64,000 nt of DNA from Thalassolituus oleivorans MIL-1 (GTDB taxonomy: Bacteria > Pseudomonadota > Gammaproteobacteria > Pseudomonadales > Oceanobacteraceae). This document shows, piece by piece, positions 18,074 to 27,522 of this stretch. Numbering within the stretch: the stretch's first letter is position 1; each line of letters begins with the position of its first letter. Location of the stretch: contig NC_020888.1 of the NCBI RefSeq assembly GCF_000355675.1, positions 3,856,329-3,920,328 on the forward strand. The letters run 5' to 3'. The notes under the pieces are model-generated. The model did no database searches, was not told the DNA's origin, and worked only from the letters and a program-made list of their open reading frames with translations. Made by a program: the position numbers and the translations under genes.

Positions 18074-19009
18074 CTACTGTTCTGACAGAAACCAAGTTCT
18101 GCCAATGAGCTGGTGCAAATTTTGTATCGCTATCTGCAGCTCGTTCAAATCGTCACGAAACGACGACCCATATGATTCACTGTTGGTACTGGCAATGACG
18201 ACCTTGTGAAGGGCATCCGCTTCACGCTTAACATCTTTAGATTTAGGCAAGGCTTTGGCAGACGCAATAATGGTGTTCAAGCAATAAGTAATGGCTCGCG
18301 GAAAGTGGTCATCTGCTAAAAGAAAGTGAACAACCGGCGCCCCTTTAATGCTGCAACGCATTGCCCGACGGAACGGTTGATCAGCATTAAGTGAGCGCAA
18401 TACGTTAGCCCAAATAATCTGCCGAGAGTTAACCGCAAACTCATCGTCTTCAACTTGTAAAATCGCTGCAATAGCGGCATCCAAGTTACGCGTTGTCATA
18501 TCAGCACGTTCAATATTTTGCCCAAGCATTAACATATCCCACGCTTCATCACGAGACATGTTCACAAACATCAGACCGACAATTTGCTGGCAGGCCTTAA
18601 TCACGTGATCTAGAAACTCATGACGATTGCTGCGGTTGATGCCTTGGTTCAAGTTCTCTTGCACGAACTGGGTAAGCTCGTTAACCATCTCCCAAGCTTC
18701 CGCAGGAATAACATCACGAGTGGTGCGGATATTTTCACGGATACTTTGTAGCGAGCTAACAATTGAGCAGGGATTCGTATCGTCGCCCAATAAAAACTTC
18801 ACCACGTTACGCTCATCACGCACCGAGTAACGATCGTTGAAGTCTTGCTCCAAACTATTAATCACGATCAGGTTGTACCAACCGAAGTTGACCTGACGCG
18901 GCATATCAAATAACAACTGGTCATAAATATTGACCAAGCGTGCAGTACTTTCTACGCGCTCAATATAGCGAGCAGCCCAATAAACTCGTTCAGCAACTTT
19001 AGATAGCAT
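18074..19009 (-). CDS. Alpha-E domain protein (DUF403)
   Basis: The 311-residue all-helical protein begins MLSKVAERVYWAARYIERVESTARL, the hallmark of alpha-E proteins (DUF403), whose conserved ERxE-type motif gives the family its name. A second conserved block is MLMLGQNIERADMTTRNLD near residues 160-178. It is homologous to the C-terminal half of the 842-residue protein in the same cluster. Its ATG overlaps the stop codon of the upstream ATP-grasp gene (TAATG), so the two are made together and probably form a complex equivalent to the fused version. Catalytic activity of the domain is unproven. Confidence 0.9.
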   Translation of the reverse strand: MLSKVAERVYWAARYIERVESTARLVNIYDQLLFDMPRQVNFGWYNLIVINSLEQDFNDRYSVRDERNVVKFLLGDDTNPCSIVSSLQSIRENIRTTRDVIPAEAWEMVNELTQFVQENLNQGINRSNRHEFLDHVIKACQQIVGLMFVNMSRDEAWDMLMLGQNIERADMTTRNLDAAIAAILQVEDDEFAVNSRQIIWANVLRSLNADQPFRRAMRCSIKGAPVVHFLLADDHFPRAITYCLNTIIASAKALPKSKDVKREADALHKVVIASTNSESYGSSFRDDLNELQIAIQNLHQLIGRTWFLSEQ

Positions 19010-20472
19010 TAGCGATTACCCGTTGTGGTATCTACGATCCAAGTGTCTTTACTACCACCACCTTGGGAGGAGTTGACCACCAGGGAGCCTTTTTTCATAG
19101 CAACACGGGTTAACCCCCCAGTTGTCACATAGGTGTCTTTGGATTGCAGGATAAATGGTCGCAAATCCAAATGACGCGGCTCCAATTTGTTTTTACCCAC
19201 CAACGTCGGCGCGGTCGATAATGCCAATGTTGGCTGAGCAATATAATTACGCGGGTTCGCTTTAATTAACTCGGCAAAGGTTTCGCGTTCTTTTTTAGTC
19301 GAATGCGGCCCCACCAACATACCGTAACCACCGGATTCGTTCGCCGGCTTCACAACTAACTTATCGAGGTTATCGAGCACATAGGCGCGCTGCTCGTCGT
19401 CATAACACAAGAAGGTTTCAACGTTAGGTATTAAAGGCTCTTCTTTTAGATAGTAACGAATAATATCCGGCACAAATGCGTACACTACTTTGTCGTCGGC
19501 AACTCCTGCCCCGGGAGCATTTGCGAGCGCAACATTACCTGCGCTCCAAGCGCGCATTAAACCAGCAACGCCCAATACCGATGTTGGATCAAATACTTCA
19601 GGATCTAAGAACAAGTCGTCGATACGGCGATAGATCACATCGACACGTTCAAGACCGGCAATGGTCTTCATATAAACACAATCATCATCTTGAACAACAA
19701 GGTCACTGCCTTCAACCAGCTCTGCACCCATACGTTGAGCTAAAAACGCGTGCTCAAAATAAGCCGAGTTATAAATACCCGGCGTAAGAACCACGATCAC
19801 AGGCTTGGCAATATCGCGTGGCGATAATGCCACGAGAGTATTGAACAAATGCTCAGGATAATCACCAACAGGGGCAATATTGACCTTCTCGAACACCTCA
19901 GGCAAAACGCGCTTCATAATTGAGCGGTTCTCTAGCATGTAAGACACGCCCGACGGCACGCGTAAGTTATCTTCCAGCACATAAAACTGGCCATCAGAAT
20001 CGCGCACCAAATCAGTGCCACAAATATGCGCCCAAACGCCGAAGCGCGGACTCACACCCTCACACTCTTTAAGGTAGTTCTTTGATTGCTTGAGAATAAA
20101 CTCGGGAATAATGCCGTCTCGAATAATGTTTTGATCATGGTAAAGATCGTCAATAAACATATTCAGGGCTTTCAAACGCTGCTTTAAGCCAGCCGCTGTT
20201 TTGTCCCATTGAGCTTTAGAAATCACGCGCGGCACAATATCAAAAGGCCAGGCGCGGTCAATGTTCCCACCTTCGGTGTAAACAGTGAACGAAACTCCCA
20301 TATCTTTGATCGTGGAGTCGGCGGCTATTTTGCGCGAATTAATGTCATCTTCTGACAAGGAACTTAGATAATTGACGAGCTGACGGGCAGGTTGGCGAGC
20401 ATTGCCCGGACTGCTGATTAACTCGTCGAAGAAATTTTCCTGAAGTTCGTATTTCTTCCAATCGATTGGCAT
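19009..20472 (-). CDS. Circularly permuted type-2 ATP-grasp protein
   Basis: The 487-residue protein belongs to the DUF404/DUF407 ATP-grasp family. Supporting blocks are DNLRVPSGVSYMLENRSIM, VVLTPGIYNSAYFEHAFLA, VDVIYRRIDDLFLDPEVFD, KLVVKPANESGGYGMLVG and VNSSQGGGSKDTWIV. KPANESGGYGM is the ATP-grasp nucleotide loop, and the acidic residues needed for magnesium binding are present. It heads the five-gene minus-strand cluster. Enzymes of this class are predicted to form peptide or amide bonds using ATP; no substrate can be read from the sequence. A small 2-TM protein gene lies 132 bases upstream in the same direction and may be cotranscribed. Confidence 0.92.
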   Translation of the reverse strand: MPIDWKKYELQENFFDELISSPGNARQPARQLVNYLSSLSEDDINSRKIAADSTIKDMGVSFTVYTEGGNIDRAWPFDIVPRVISKAQWDKTAAGLKQRLKALNMFIDDLYHDQNIIRDGIIPEFILKQSKNYLKECEGVSPRFGVWAHICGTDLVRDSDGQFYVLEDNLRVPSGVSYMLENRSIMKRVLPEVFEKVNIAPVGDYPEHLFNTLVALSPRDIAKPVIVVLTPGIYNSAYFEHAFLAQRMGAELVEGSDLVVQDDDCVYMKTIAGLERVDVIYRRIDDLFLDPEVFDPTSVLGVAGLMRAWSAGNVALANAPGAGVADDKVVYAFVPDIIRYYLKEEPLIPNVETFLCYDDEQRAYVLDNLDKLVVKPANESGGYGMLVGPHSTKKERETFAELIKANPRNYIAQPTLALSTAPTLVGKNKLEPRHLDLRPFILQSKDTYVTTGGLTRVAMKKGSLVVNSSQGGGSKDTWIVDTTTGNR

Positions 20473-20604
20473 AGAAGTCTCTGACGGGAATTAAATTTAG
20501 CTTTATCAACGTATGAGTAGAACACCCGAAGGTGCCTAGCCGCAAGGGTTGAGCACACTGTGATTGAGTTTGTCGTCTTTCGCCAGTAGTAATTAGAAAT
20601 ATTG

Positions 20605-20838
20605 CTACTTTCTACGAAACCAGCTTGGGACGTTATTGACACTGACGAATCGAAAAACCAACACGGCATGAATCAACCCTATGATCAGCCCTGGCGCCAT
20701 GTCACCAGCAGCCATTAAGTCCCACACCAACATAGGAAGGGTTAAAATCGGAAACCATGCAAAGTACCGATAAAAAACCCGCTCAAATCTCGACCCTAAG
20801 CTGTCCACCTCATTATTATTTTTATCAACAACTGACAT
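20605..20838 (-). CDS. Small two-helix membrane protein
   Basis: This 77-residue protein has two predicted membrane helices (about 26-44 and 50-66) and a basic C-terminal end, PSWFRRK. The ATG at 20838 has a strong AGGAG seven bases upstream, which supports translation. No family is recognised. It is on the same strand and just upstream of the ATP-grasp cluster, so it may share the promoter. Confidence 0.6.
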   Translation of the reverse strand: MSVVDKNNNEVDSLGSRFERVFYRYFAWFPILTLPMLVWDLMAAGDMAPGLIIGLIHAVLVFRFVSVNNVPSWFRRK

Positions 20839-21012
20839 ATGAACTCCTAAACCTAGTACTACAACCTATCAAGCGGACCACAGATAACTACCAGATACCA
20901 TTAGCCAAACGTCGTGCATATTCGTAACAGGCTCAGCGCTGAACATCCGGCGATTTGACCAAGCTCTGCTAGACTCAGTGGAGAATAATTAACATTAGGG
21001 CTTTCGATCATA

Positions 21013-21966
21013 GTGCGCGCCATATGGATATTGTTAACCATCGCTACTCTCGGATTGGTCGCAGCATGCTTGCCGACCGAGGCACCACTGCGTATTGGTA
21101 CCAATGTTTGGCCTGGTTATGAACCGTTTTATCTAGCACGACAGCTTGGTCACTATAAAGATCAAGATATTAGGCTAATTGAGTTACCGTCATCGACGGA
21201 TGTGATGAATGCGCTTCGTTTAGAACAACTGGAAGGGGCAGCACTGACCTTAGACGAAGTCATTACCTTATCCGCGGAAGGGTTAGATCTCGTGGTCGTC
21301 ATGGTTTGTGACATATCCAATGGTGCTGATGTTGTTATGGCTCGCCCAGAAATTACATCGCTCGTGGATTTACGGGGGAAACATATTGCAGCAGAAACGA
21401 CCGCAGTAGGGGCGCTGATGCTGGATTCACTGCTGAAAGCCGCCAATCTATCCGCCTCAGATGTTAAAATTGAGTATCTCCCTCCGGCAAACCACGAAGA
21501 TGCCTATCTCCGTAACGACATCGATGCCATGGTTACATTTGAACCTTATTCGTCCAAGCTTGCGGATGTTGGCGCTCAGGTCCTCTTTGACAGCTCACAA
21601 ATCAGCGGGCAAATCGTCGACGTACTTGTCTTTAACCGCCAGCTCGTCAACAACCAAGATAAGCGAATAGGTAGCGTTATCGATGGTTATTTCAAAGCAC
21701 GAAAGCTCATTATTGAGCACGATTCGCATGCATTTACTGTAGTTAACCAACGCCTGCGACTACCACCCGAACAACTACCCAAGGTCTATAGCCAGCTAAT
21801 ATTCCCAAGCCCTGAAGAAAATCGCCGCCAATTATCAGGCGAGCATTCATATTTAAGCCGAACTGCAAATGAGCTCGCCGAATTAATGTCTCGGCAACAT
21901 CTAATATCCAGAAAACCAGAGCTTTCGAGATTCACTACCGACCAATTTATCTCGGTAACAAAATGA
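21013..21966 (+). CDS. Substrate-binding lipoprotein of the NMT1/SsuA type, without a transporter
   Basis: The 317-residue protein starts (GTG) with a lipoprotein signal, ILLTIATLGLVAAC, and Cys19 as the lipidation site. The mature part begins LRIGTNVWPGYEPFYLARQLG, the signature of periplasmic binding proteins for nitrate, sulfonates and thiamine precursors. LRGKHIAAETTAVGALMLDS continues the fold. No ABC permease or ATPase gene is nearby. Instead its stop overlaps the ATG of a GGDEF-EAL gene by four bases. I infer a sensory role: the lipoprotein binds a ligand in the periplasm and adjusts the membrane enzyme, as NspS does for MbaA in Vibrio cholerae. The ligand is unknown. Confidence 0.87.
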   Translation: MRAIWILLTIATLGLVAACLPTEAPLRIGTNVWPGYEPFYLARQLGHYKDQDIRLIELPSSTDVMNALRLEQLEGAALTLDEVITLSAEGLDLVVVMVCDISNGADVVMARPEITSLVDLRGKHIAAETTAVGALMLDSLLKAANLSASDVKIEYLPPANHEDAYLRNDIDAMVTFEPYSSKLADVGAQVLFDSSQISGQIVDVLVFNRQLVNNQDKRIGSVIDGYFKARKLIIEHDSHAFTVVNQRLRLPPEQLPKVYSQLIFPSPEENRRQLSGEHSYLSRTANELAELMSRQHLISRKPELSRFTTDQFISVTK

Positions 21967-24404
21967 AGCGGCATTATTCTATCCGTCGATTACTCATGTA
22001 TTGGTCATTATTGGCTCTTGGCGTCACTGCAATAATTCTTGGCTATTTTCTTTTCCAGAGCCGACTAGACCTATTTGAAGAAAACTGGAAAAGCAAAATT
22101 CAGTACGACCTGGAAAGTCTGCGTATTGTGATGCAGCAACAACTACTGAACGATGATTGGAGCCAAGCGGATCAGAGCCTAAGTAATATGGCAACGCGTC
22201 CTCATTTATTGTATATGGCCCTGTTTGACGAAAAAGATAAGCAAGTACAACTCGCTACCAGCAGAGCAGATATCGGTCACCGATTTAACCGCAATCTGGT
22301 AGCAAAAGATCTCGATTCCAAGCTGCGTATATTTCAGGTATCACGTCAACAAGATCAATTTTATGCATTAATACCTATTCAAATTCGGTCTAACAAATCT
22401 CGTAGTAACTCTGCCGCTTGGGTGTATGCCCACTATGACTCCCATCAAGACTACAACGCTATGCTGCTAGGATTGTTGCAAAAAATATCCATCGTCGTAG
22501 CCATGATGGTTCTCTATCAATTAGGTCAGAGCCATATAGTTCGCCAGCATGTATTAGAACCTTTGCAACGACTTGTGACCTTCACTAAGTTACTGCAAGA
22601 AGGCCGAATGGGGGACACAATCAAAACCCATACATCAACAGAATTTGTCTATCTAGAAAATGCATTTAATGGACTTAGCATCCATTTAAAACACTCCATG
22701 CGCCAGATCGAACAGCAGCATATGCTTAATAGCGCTTTCACACTTGGCTTTCCTGATATCGCCTTTGTGGTAGACAGTAATGGTATTATTCGTGGCCGCT
22801 TTGGTAGTAGCGCGAGCTCAGTCGACCGTTTAAATAGAGACTTAATTGATACCCCATTTACCGCGTGGGTCAATCTATCTGAAGTAGCACTGTTAGAAGA
22901 AAATAAACAACGCGCGATTGATACGCGCGAATTAGTGATTCATGAGTTTCGCCATGATAATGTTTTTTTCGAATCACGCATGGTTCCGCTTATTGATCAA
23001 GAAAATCACGATATCTCACGCGGAGTGCTCTGGTTAGTTAGAGATATTAGCGATATTAAACTCAAGCAAGAGCTGATTGAATATCAGGCTAACTTTGATC
23101 CACTAACGGAACTCGCCAATCGGCGCTTAGCATTAGATCGTATTGAGCAAAAAATAGTGCAATCTCAGCAAGAATCCAGCTGGGGGGCCGTGTTATTTAT
23201 CGACCTAGATCACTTCAAGAATATTAATGATTCGCTTGGACATCCGATAGGGGACCAACTCCTCATTGATATTGCTGCCCGTCTTAAATCGACGACAGAT
23301 CACCAAGATCTTATCGCTCGATTGGGCGGTGATGAATTTTTAGTATTAAGCGGTGAACTGGCAACGACAGAGTTATTAGCAAGTAAAAATGCCGAAGCTC
23401 TCGGTATGAAGATTTTGTCTGCCATTAAAGAGCCATTTACAATTGATGTGAATAGCTTCCATTTATCCGCCAGTATCGGCATCGCTTGCTTCCCTCACGA
23501 CGGTATTACCGCGAGTGATTTAATTCGCCAGTCGGATACCGCGATGTACCACGCCAAAGCACTTGGACGCAGCCAAATCTGTATTTATAACCACAGCATG
23601 CAAGAAAAAACCAAAGAGCGGCTACACCTATTTAATGACTTGCACCAAGCAATCTTAGATAACGCCTTTTCCTTGGTATTCCAACCCCAACTTGATGATG
23701 AAAACCATATCATTGGTGCCGAAGTGTTGTGCCGCTGGGTAAATCGCGGTCAATCGGTTAGTCCTGACGTATTTATTTCTGCCGCCGAGGAAACGAACTT
23801 AATCCTACCATTGGGGCGATGGCTAGTGATGGAAAGCTGCCGAACTTTAAAGCAATGGCGCGATGCTGAATTATTACCAACTAGTTTTAATCGTTTAGCG
23901 ATTAATATCAGCGCCGCGCAATTTATGGATCCAAAATTTGAAGAGTTTATTACCGAGGCGATTAGGTACCACAAACTATGCCCTAAGTTACTCGAGCTTG
24001 AACTAACGGAGACATTGTTTATGGGCGATAAACATATCATTCGTGAGAAAATGAGCGCTCTAAGTCTACTCGGCTTTACTTTCGCGCTAGATGATTTTGG
24101 TACAGGTTACTCGTCACTCAGCTACCTACAGCGACTTCCTATTAACAAACTTAAAATTGATCGTTCATTTGTAATGGACATTCTTGATTCCAAGACCCCC
24201 ATTAGTATCGTTGACTCTATTATTCAGCTCGGTCAGAACTTAAAAATGGATATTATTGCCGAGGGTGTCGAGACCAATGATCAATGCGCCTACCTTTCAA
24301 ATCATGGCTGTCATTCCTTTCAAGGCTATTTATTCAGCCGACCACTGACCGAAGAAAATTTTCTCAAATTTATTCGCAACCACAGCTCTCAGCAAGACGT
24401 TTAA
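21963..24404 (+). CDS. Membrane GGDEF-EAL cyclic-di-GMP enzyme
   Basis: The 813-residue protein has membrane helices at about 10-30 and 170-190, enclosing a periplasmic sensor domain. A HAMP-like linker and a PAS-like region (about 255-370) follow. The GGDEF domain contains RLGGDEFLVL (about 455), an intact cyclase active site. The EAL domain carries EVL in place of EAL (about 585), a common variant; the catalytic residues in INISAAQF, LELTETLF, LDDFGTGYSSL, LKIDRSFV and IIAEGVET all look present. It could therefore make and degrade cyclic-di-GMP. Translational coupling to the binding lipoprotein upstream suggests that protein controls its output. Confidence 0.93.
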   Translation: MKRHYSIRRLLMYWSLLALGVTAIILGYFLFQSRLDLFEENWKSKIQYDLESLRIVMQQQLLNDDWSQADQSLSNMATRPHLLYMALFDEKDKQVQLATSRADIGHRFNRNLVAKDLDSKLRIFQVSRQQDQFYALIPIQIRSNKSRSNSAAWVYAHYDSHQDYNAMLLGLLQKISIVVAMMVLYQLGQSHIVRQHVLEPLQRLVTFTKLLQEGRMGDTIKTHTSTEFVYLENAFNGLSIHLKHSMRQIEQQHMLNSAFTLGFPDIAFVVDSNGIIRGRFGSSASSVDRLNRDLIDTPFTAWVNLSEVALLEENKQRAIDTRELVIHEFRHDNVFFESRMVPLIDQENHDISRGVLWLVRDISDIKLKQELIEYQANFDPLTELANRRLALDRIEQKIVQSQQESSWGAVLFIDLDHFKNINDSLGHPIGDQLLIDIAARLKSTTDHQDLIARLGGDEFLVLSGELATTELLASKNAEALGMKILSAIKEPFTIDVNSFHLSASIGIACFPHDGITASDLIRQSDTAMYHAKALGRSQICIYNHSMQEKTKERLHLFNDLHQAILDNAFSLVFQPQLDDENHIIGAEVLCRWVNRGQSVSPDVFISAAEETNLILPLGRWLVMESCRTLKQWRDAELLPTSFNRLAINISAAQFMDPKFEEFITEAIRYHKLCPKLLELELTETLFMGDKHIIREKMSALSLLGFTFALDDFGTGYSSLSYLQRLPINKLKIDRSFVMDILDSKTPISIVDSIIQLGQNLKMDIIAEGVETNDQCAYLSNHGCHSFQGYLFSRPLTEENFLKFIRNHSSQQDV

Positions 24405-24581
24405 CAAGCCCCCCTCATATCTCTGGCACTGGCATTGCTAAATACACTCTAGGTTAACGAAATAAGCGCTGAACCGTCACGTTTAGATCTTTTTTGCGCC
24501 ATAACGGTGCGCTAAAACAATAATAATCCCTGTATCAGTTCGAAAATGACAATGGGATTTAGAATTCAAACGGAGTCCAAC

Positions 24582-25025
24582 ATGATCGATAAAGTTACCA
24601 TGACCGAACAAATCATCGCTGCCAAACTGGAAAAAGGCTTAACTTGGGAGAAGATTGGTAAGGATCTTGGCATGTCACCAGTTTGGCTGACATCCGCTTG
24701 TTTAGGAATGAACAGTGCTCCGGCAGAAAAGGCCGAAGCCATAACCGAATACCTAGGATTAGGTACAGAAGTTTGCACAGCTCTTAAAGCTTATCCGACC
24801 AAGATTTGGGATCAAGCTGTCCCTACAGACCCTTTGGTGTACCGCTTGTACGAAGTCGTTGGCGTATACGGCGAAACATTAAAGGAAGTTATTCAGGAAA
24901 AATTCGGCGATGGCATCATGAGCGCCATCGACTTTTCAATGGAAGTTGACAAAATTGAAGATCCGAAAGGCGACCGCGTTTTATTGACGTTGAACGGTAA
25001 ATTCCTCCCTTATAAGAGCTGGTAG
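24582..25025 (+). CDS. cynS: Cyanate hydratase (cyanase)
   Basis: Cyanase converts cyanate and bicarbonate to ammonia and carbon dioxide. The 147-residue protein has the N-terminal helical domain and the C-terminal catalytic domain YRLYEVVGVYGETLKEVIQE followed by KFGDGIMSAIDF. The catalytic residues Arg88, Glu91 and Ser114 correspond to Arg96, Glu99 and Ser122 of E. coli CynS. The ATG at 24582 has GGAG seven bases upstream; in-frame starts at 24546 and 24552 add residues absent from the family. No cynT or cynX is adjacent. Carbonate supply could come from the DAB system 20 kb away, but that link is speculative. Confidence 0.95.
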   Translation: MIDKVTMTEQIIAAKLEKGLTWEKIGKDLGMSPVWLTSACLGMNSAPAEKAEAITEYLGLGTEVCTALKAYPTKIWDQAVPTDPLVYRLYEVVGVYGETLKEVIQEKFGDGIMSAIDFSMEVDKIEDPKGDRVLLTLNGKFLPYKSW

Positions 25026-25043
25026 TTCTAGCAAAACTGGATA

Positions 25044-25949
25044 TTAAAATAAGTCGACCATTTGCTCTTTCATCCACATGACTGCTGGATCTCTGGTCGA
25101 CTTAACATGCCAATATAAATGTATTTCTAACGGCTCCAATGGTAATGGCAATGGCTGAATAATATGCCCAGTCTGAACCTGCATCTGCTCGGCATAGGTG
25201 CGCGGCAACGTTAATAGTAAATCGGTATTGGCTACCACTTGCACCGCCGCGTAGTAGTTCTGGCAGCGCAAAGTAACCTGCCGAACCTTACCCAATCGCG
25301 TTAACGCAAAATCTTCAACACCCTGCCCCTCAGTCCGACTAGACACTAAAATATGACGGCTATTCACATAGTCATCCAGATTTAGCCGATTAGAAGCTAG
25401 CGGGTGACCCTGTCGCATAACGACAACCAGCGTTTCACTGCCCAATGCTTGATGACGGATTTGATCAGAGACCGGCAACAATACATCTGCGGCAAAATCG
25501 ATTTGTCCGCTAGCCAAAGCACTTTCCATATCTTTGCGAGCAACGCGTAAGCTGCGCAATTGCACCTGCGGAGCACTGGTCTGCAAGCGTTGCATTAACT
25601 GGGGTAAAGCAGCAGCCTCCATGACATCACGACTCGCCATCGTGAATATACGAGTGGCCAAACGCGGATCAAACGCCAAGCCTTCTGTCAGTGTGGACTC
25701 CAAATCCTGAAGCGCAGCTCTTACGCGACCAATAATCGCCTTAGCTAACGGCGTCGGCGCCATGCCTTTACCCGAACGTTCAAACAATGGGTCATTGAAG
25801 CGCTCCCGCAATCTAGCAAGGGCATGACTTACCGCGGGTTGGGAAAGGTTCAGCTGTTCACTGGCTCGAGTCAGATTTCCTTCGCGATAAATAGCATCGA
25901 AGATAACGAATAGATTCAAATCCACCCGAGATATATTAATATTCTGCAT
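25044..25949 (-). CDS. LysR-family transcriptional regulator
   Basis: The 301-residue regulator has an N-terminal winged helix-turn-helix: VDLNLFVIFDAIYREGNLTR, then ASEQLNLSQPAVSHALARLR at about residues 30-50. A LysR substrate-binding domain follows. It converges on cynS with an 18-base gap, so it is not arranged like the divergent cynR-cynT pair of E. coli. The DNA-binding segment resembles the NodD/LeuO-type branch. No clear target is adjacent: the acyl-adenylating gene downstream, on the same strand, is 90 bases beyond its promoter region. Confidence 0.9.
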   Translation of the reverse strand: MQNINISRVDLNLFVIFDAIYREGNLTRASEQLNLSQPAVSHALARLRERFNDPLFERSGKGMAPTPLAKAIIGRVRAALQDLESTLTEGLAFDPRLATRIFTMASRDVMEAAALPQLMQRLQTSAPQVQLRSLRVARKDMESALASGQIDFAADVLLPVSDQIRHQALGSETLVVVMRQGHPLASNRLNLDDYVNSRHILVSSRTEGQGVEDFALTRLGKVRQVTLRCQNYYAAVQVVANTDLLLTLPRTYAEQMQVQTGHIIQPLPLPLEPLEIHLYWHVKSTRDPAVMWMKEQMVDLF

Positions 25950-26039
25950 GAAAGCGACCCAAATTCATCTATACAACGAATTCATTATGCCCCTGTTGCT
26001 ACTCACTTTAAACAAGTTACAAGTTCTCTAACAACAACC

Positions 26040-27485
26040 TCATGCAATCAAGTTTCGTAGCTCTTCGTTAAGGCGACTTCGTAATTTTTTCCCCATTCCA
26101 TTGCGTGGAATACTGTTTACGCGAAAGAAATATGTCGGCGTACTTTTAGGATCAAGAGATTCAAGTAGAAAATCACGAAAGACGTCTAAATTAATATTCG
26201 TATTTTCGACAATCGCCATTGCTATTCCAACGGTACCATTCGGTAAATCGATAGCAAAACTGGCCGCATCTTCTAGTCCGGTATAAGTTTCGGCTACATT
26301 ATCTAATTCGTCTGGATTTATTTTCCAGCCGCCTAAATTAATAATTTCTGCCGTTCGTCCTGTTAGACTTAATAGCCCCTGCGGCTGTAACTTTCCTCTA
26401 TCTCCCGGGTAGAACCAGCCATCACGAAAAGATTGCCGTGACGCTTCAGCATCATCCTCATAGTCATGAATCATCCCTGCCGATTTAATGCGAATATTGC
26501 CTTCGACTCCAAGATCAACGGAATTATCAAGCTCATCGACAATTTGAACCTCAACTCCCGGCTGAACATAAGCAGCGTTGATAACATCGCTTGGCTGAGC
26601 GAGTTCTATCATGCCAACACCGCCTACTTCTGTTGATCCATATACACCGTAAAGCTTTCCTGAAAATAAATTATGTACCCTTTTAACTAGTACTCCAGAG
26701 ATAGAGCTACCTGCCAGCCTAATTTCTCTGATACCCGCGAATAAAGCCTGCTTCGACTGTTTGTAATCGAGGATATTATTTATCTGCAAGGGAGATGCGA
26801 TGAGAGACACCACATAAAACTCTCGTAACATTCGAAGAAATGTCTCATTACTGGTTGGTAGCAAAACTGCACGTCCAACCTGCATACAATACAGCATGGT
26901 CATAAATCCACCGATTGTGGCTAATCCCATTAGATTAATCTCATTACCAGACGCACAAGACCAAATCATATGATTTCGATTGAGGCGCTGATTTAATTGC
27001 ATTGGCGTAAGGCAAACTATTTTACTAACGCCCGTCGTACCACTCGTTAAGATCATTCTACAAAATGAACTACCGTAATCGTGAGGTGTTGAATTTTCGC
27101 GCAATGAGAGTTCCGGCAGATTGGCAAACCAAGCTTGGTCAATATTGATAACCGATCGCTGTTCGCTCAAAACTGCATCTCTATCGGTAATTAGCCAATC
27201 AAATTCTAACGTGTCAGGAAGTTTCGTATTTAGGTGGGAACTACAACTTAAGCACCCTCGATGAAACAAGGCAAGGGTGAAAATAAATCCTAGCTTTGGT
27301 GTTAGTGCCAAAATAACACGATCGCCAACAGCAATATTTTGCAAGGAAAGCTGCTTTGACACACGCAGACAAAGTTGATGGAGTGAAAAAAACGTCAGAC
27401 TTTCTACACCATCGCTAAATGCTATTTCATTGGGGGAAATTTTCGCGCGAAATTCCAACAATAAAAACGGATTATATTGGCTCAT
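26040..27485 (-). CDS. Stand-alone AMP-binding (acyl-adenylating) enzyme
   Basis: The 481-residue protein is an ANL-superfamily adenylating enzyme. Motifs in order are the P-loop-like ILTSGTTGVSK (about 146), YGSTEVGGVG (about 281), WFYPGDRG (about 355), GRTAEIINLGGWKINPDE (about 370-388) and, near the end, PRNGMGKKLR with the catalytic Lys. It should activate a carboxylic acid as an acyl-AMP, then transfer to CoA or another thiol. It is AT-rich compared with the core genes and stands alone, without carrier protein or ketosynthase, so the acid is unknown and horizontal acquisition is possible. Confidence 0.85.
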   Translation of the reverse strand: MSQYNPFLLLEFRAKISPNEIAFSDGVESLTFFSLHQLCLRVSKQLSLQNIAVGDRVILALTPKLGFIFTLALFHRGCLSCSSHLNTKLPDTLEFDWLITDRDAVLSEQRSVINIDQAWFANLPELSLRENSTPHDYGSSFCRMILTSGTTGVSKIVCLTPMQLNQRLNRNHMIWSCASGNEINLMGLATIGGFMTMLYCMQVGRAVLLPTSNETFLRMLREFYVVSLIASPLQINNILDYKQSKQALFAGIREIRLAGSSISGVLVKRVHNLFSGKLYGVYGSTEVGGVGMIELAQPSDVINAAYVQPGVEVQIVDELDNSVDLGVEGNIRIKSAGMIHDYEDDAEASRQSFRDGWFYPGDRGKLQPQGLLSLTGRTAEIINLGGWKINPDELDNVAETYTGLEDAASFAIDLPNGTVGIAMAIVENTNINLDVFRDFLLESLDPKSTPTYFFRVNSIPRNGMGKKLRSRLNEELRNLIA

Positions 27486-27522
27486 TTTATAATCAAAAAC
27501 CTAAAATTAAGTTATAACGCAG

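Noticed and set aside
25044..25949. CynR, regulator of cyanase
   Set aside because: The gene converges on cynS rather than being divergent from a cyn operon, so the assignment is not supported.
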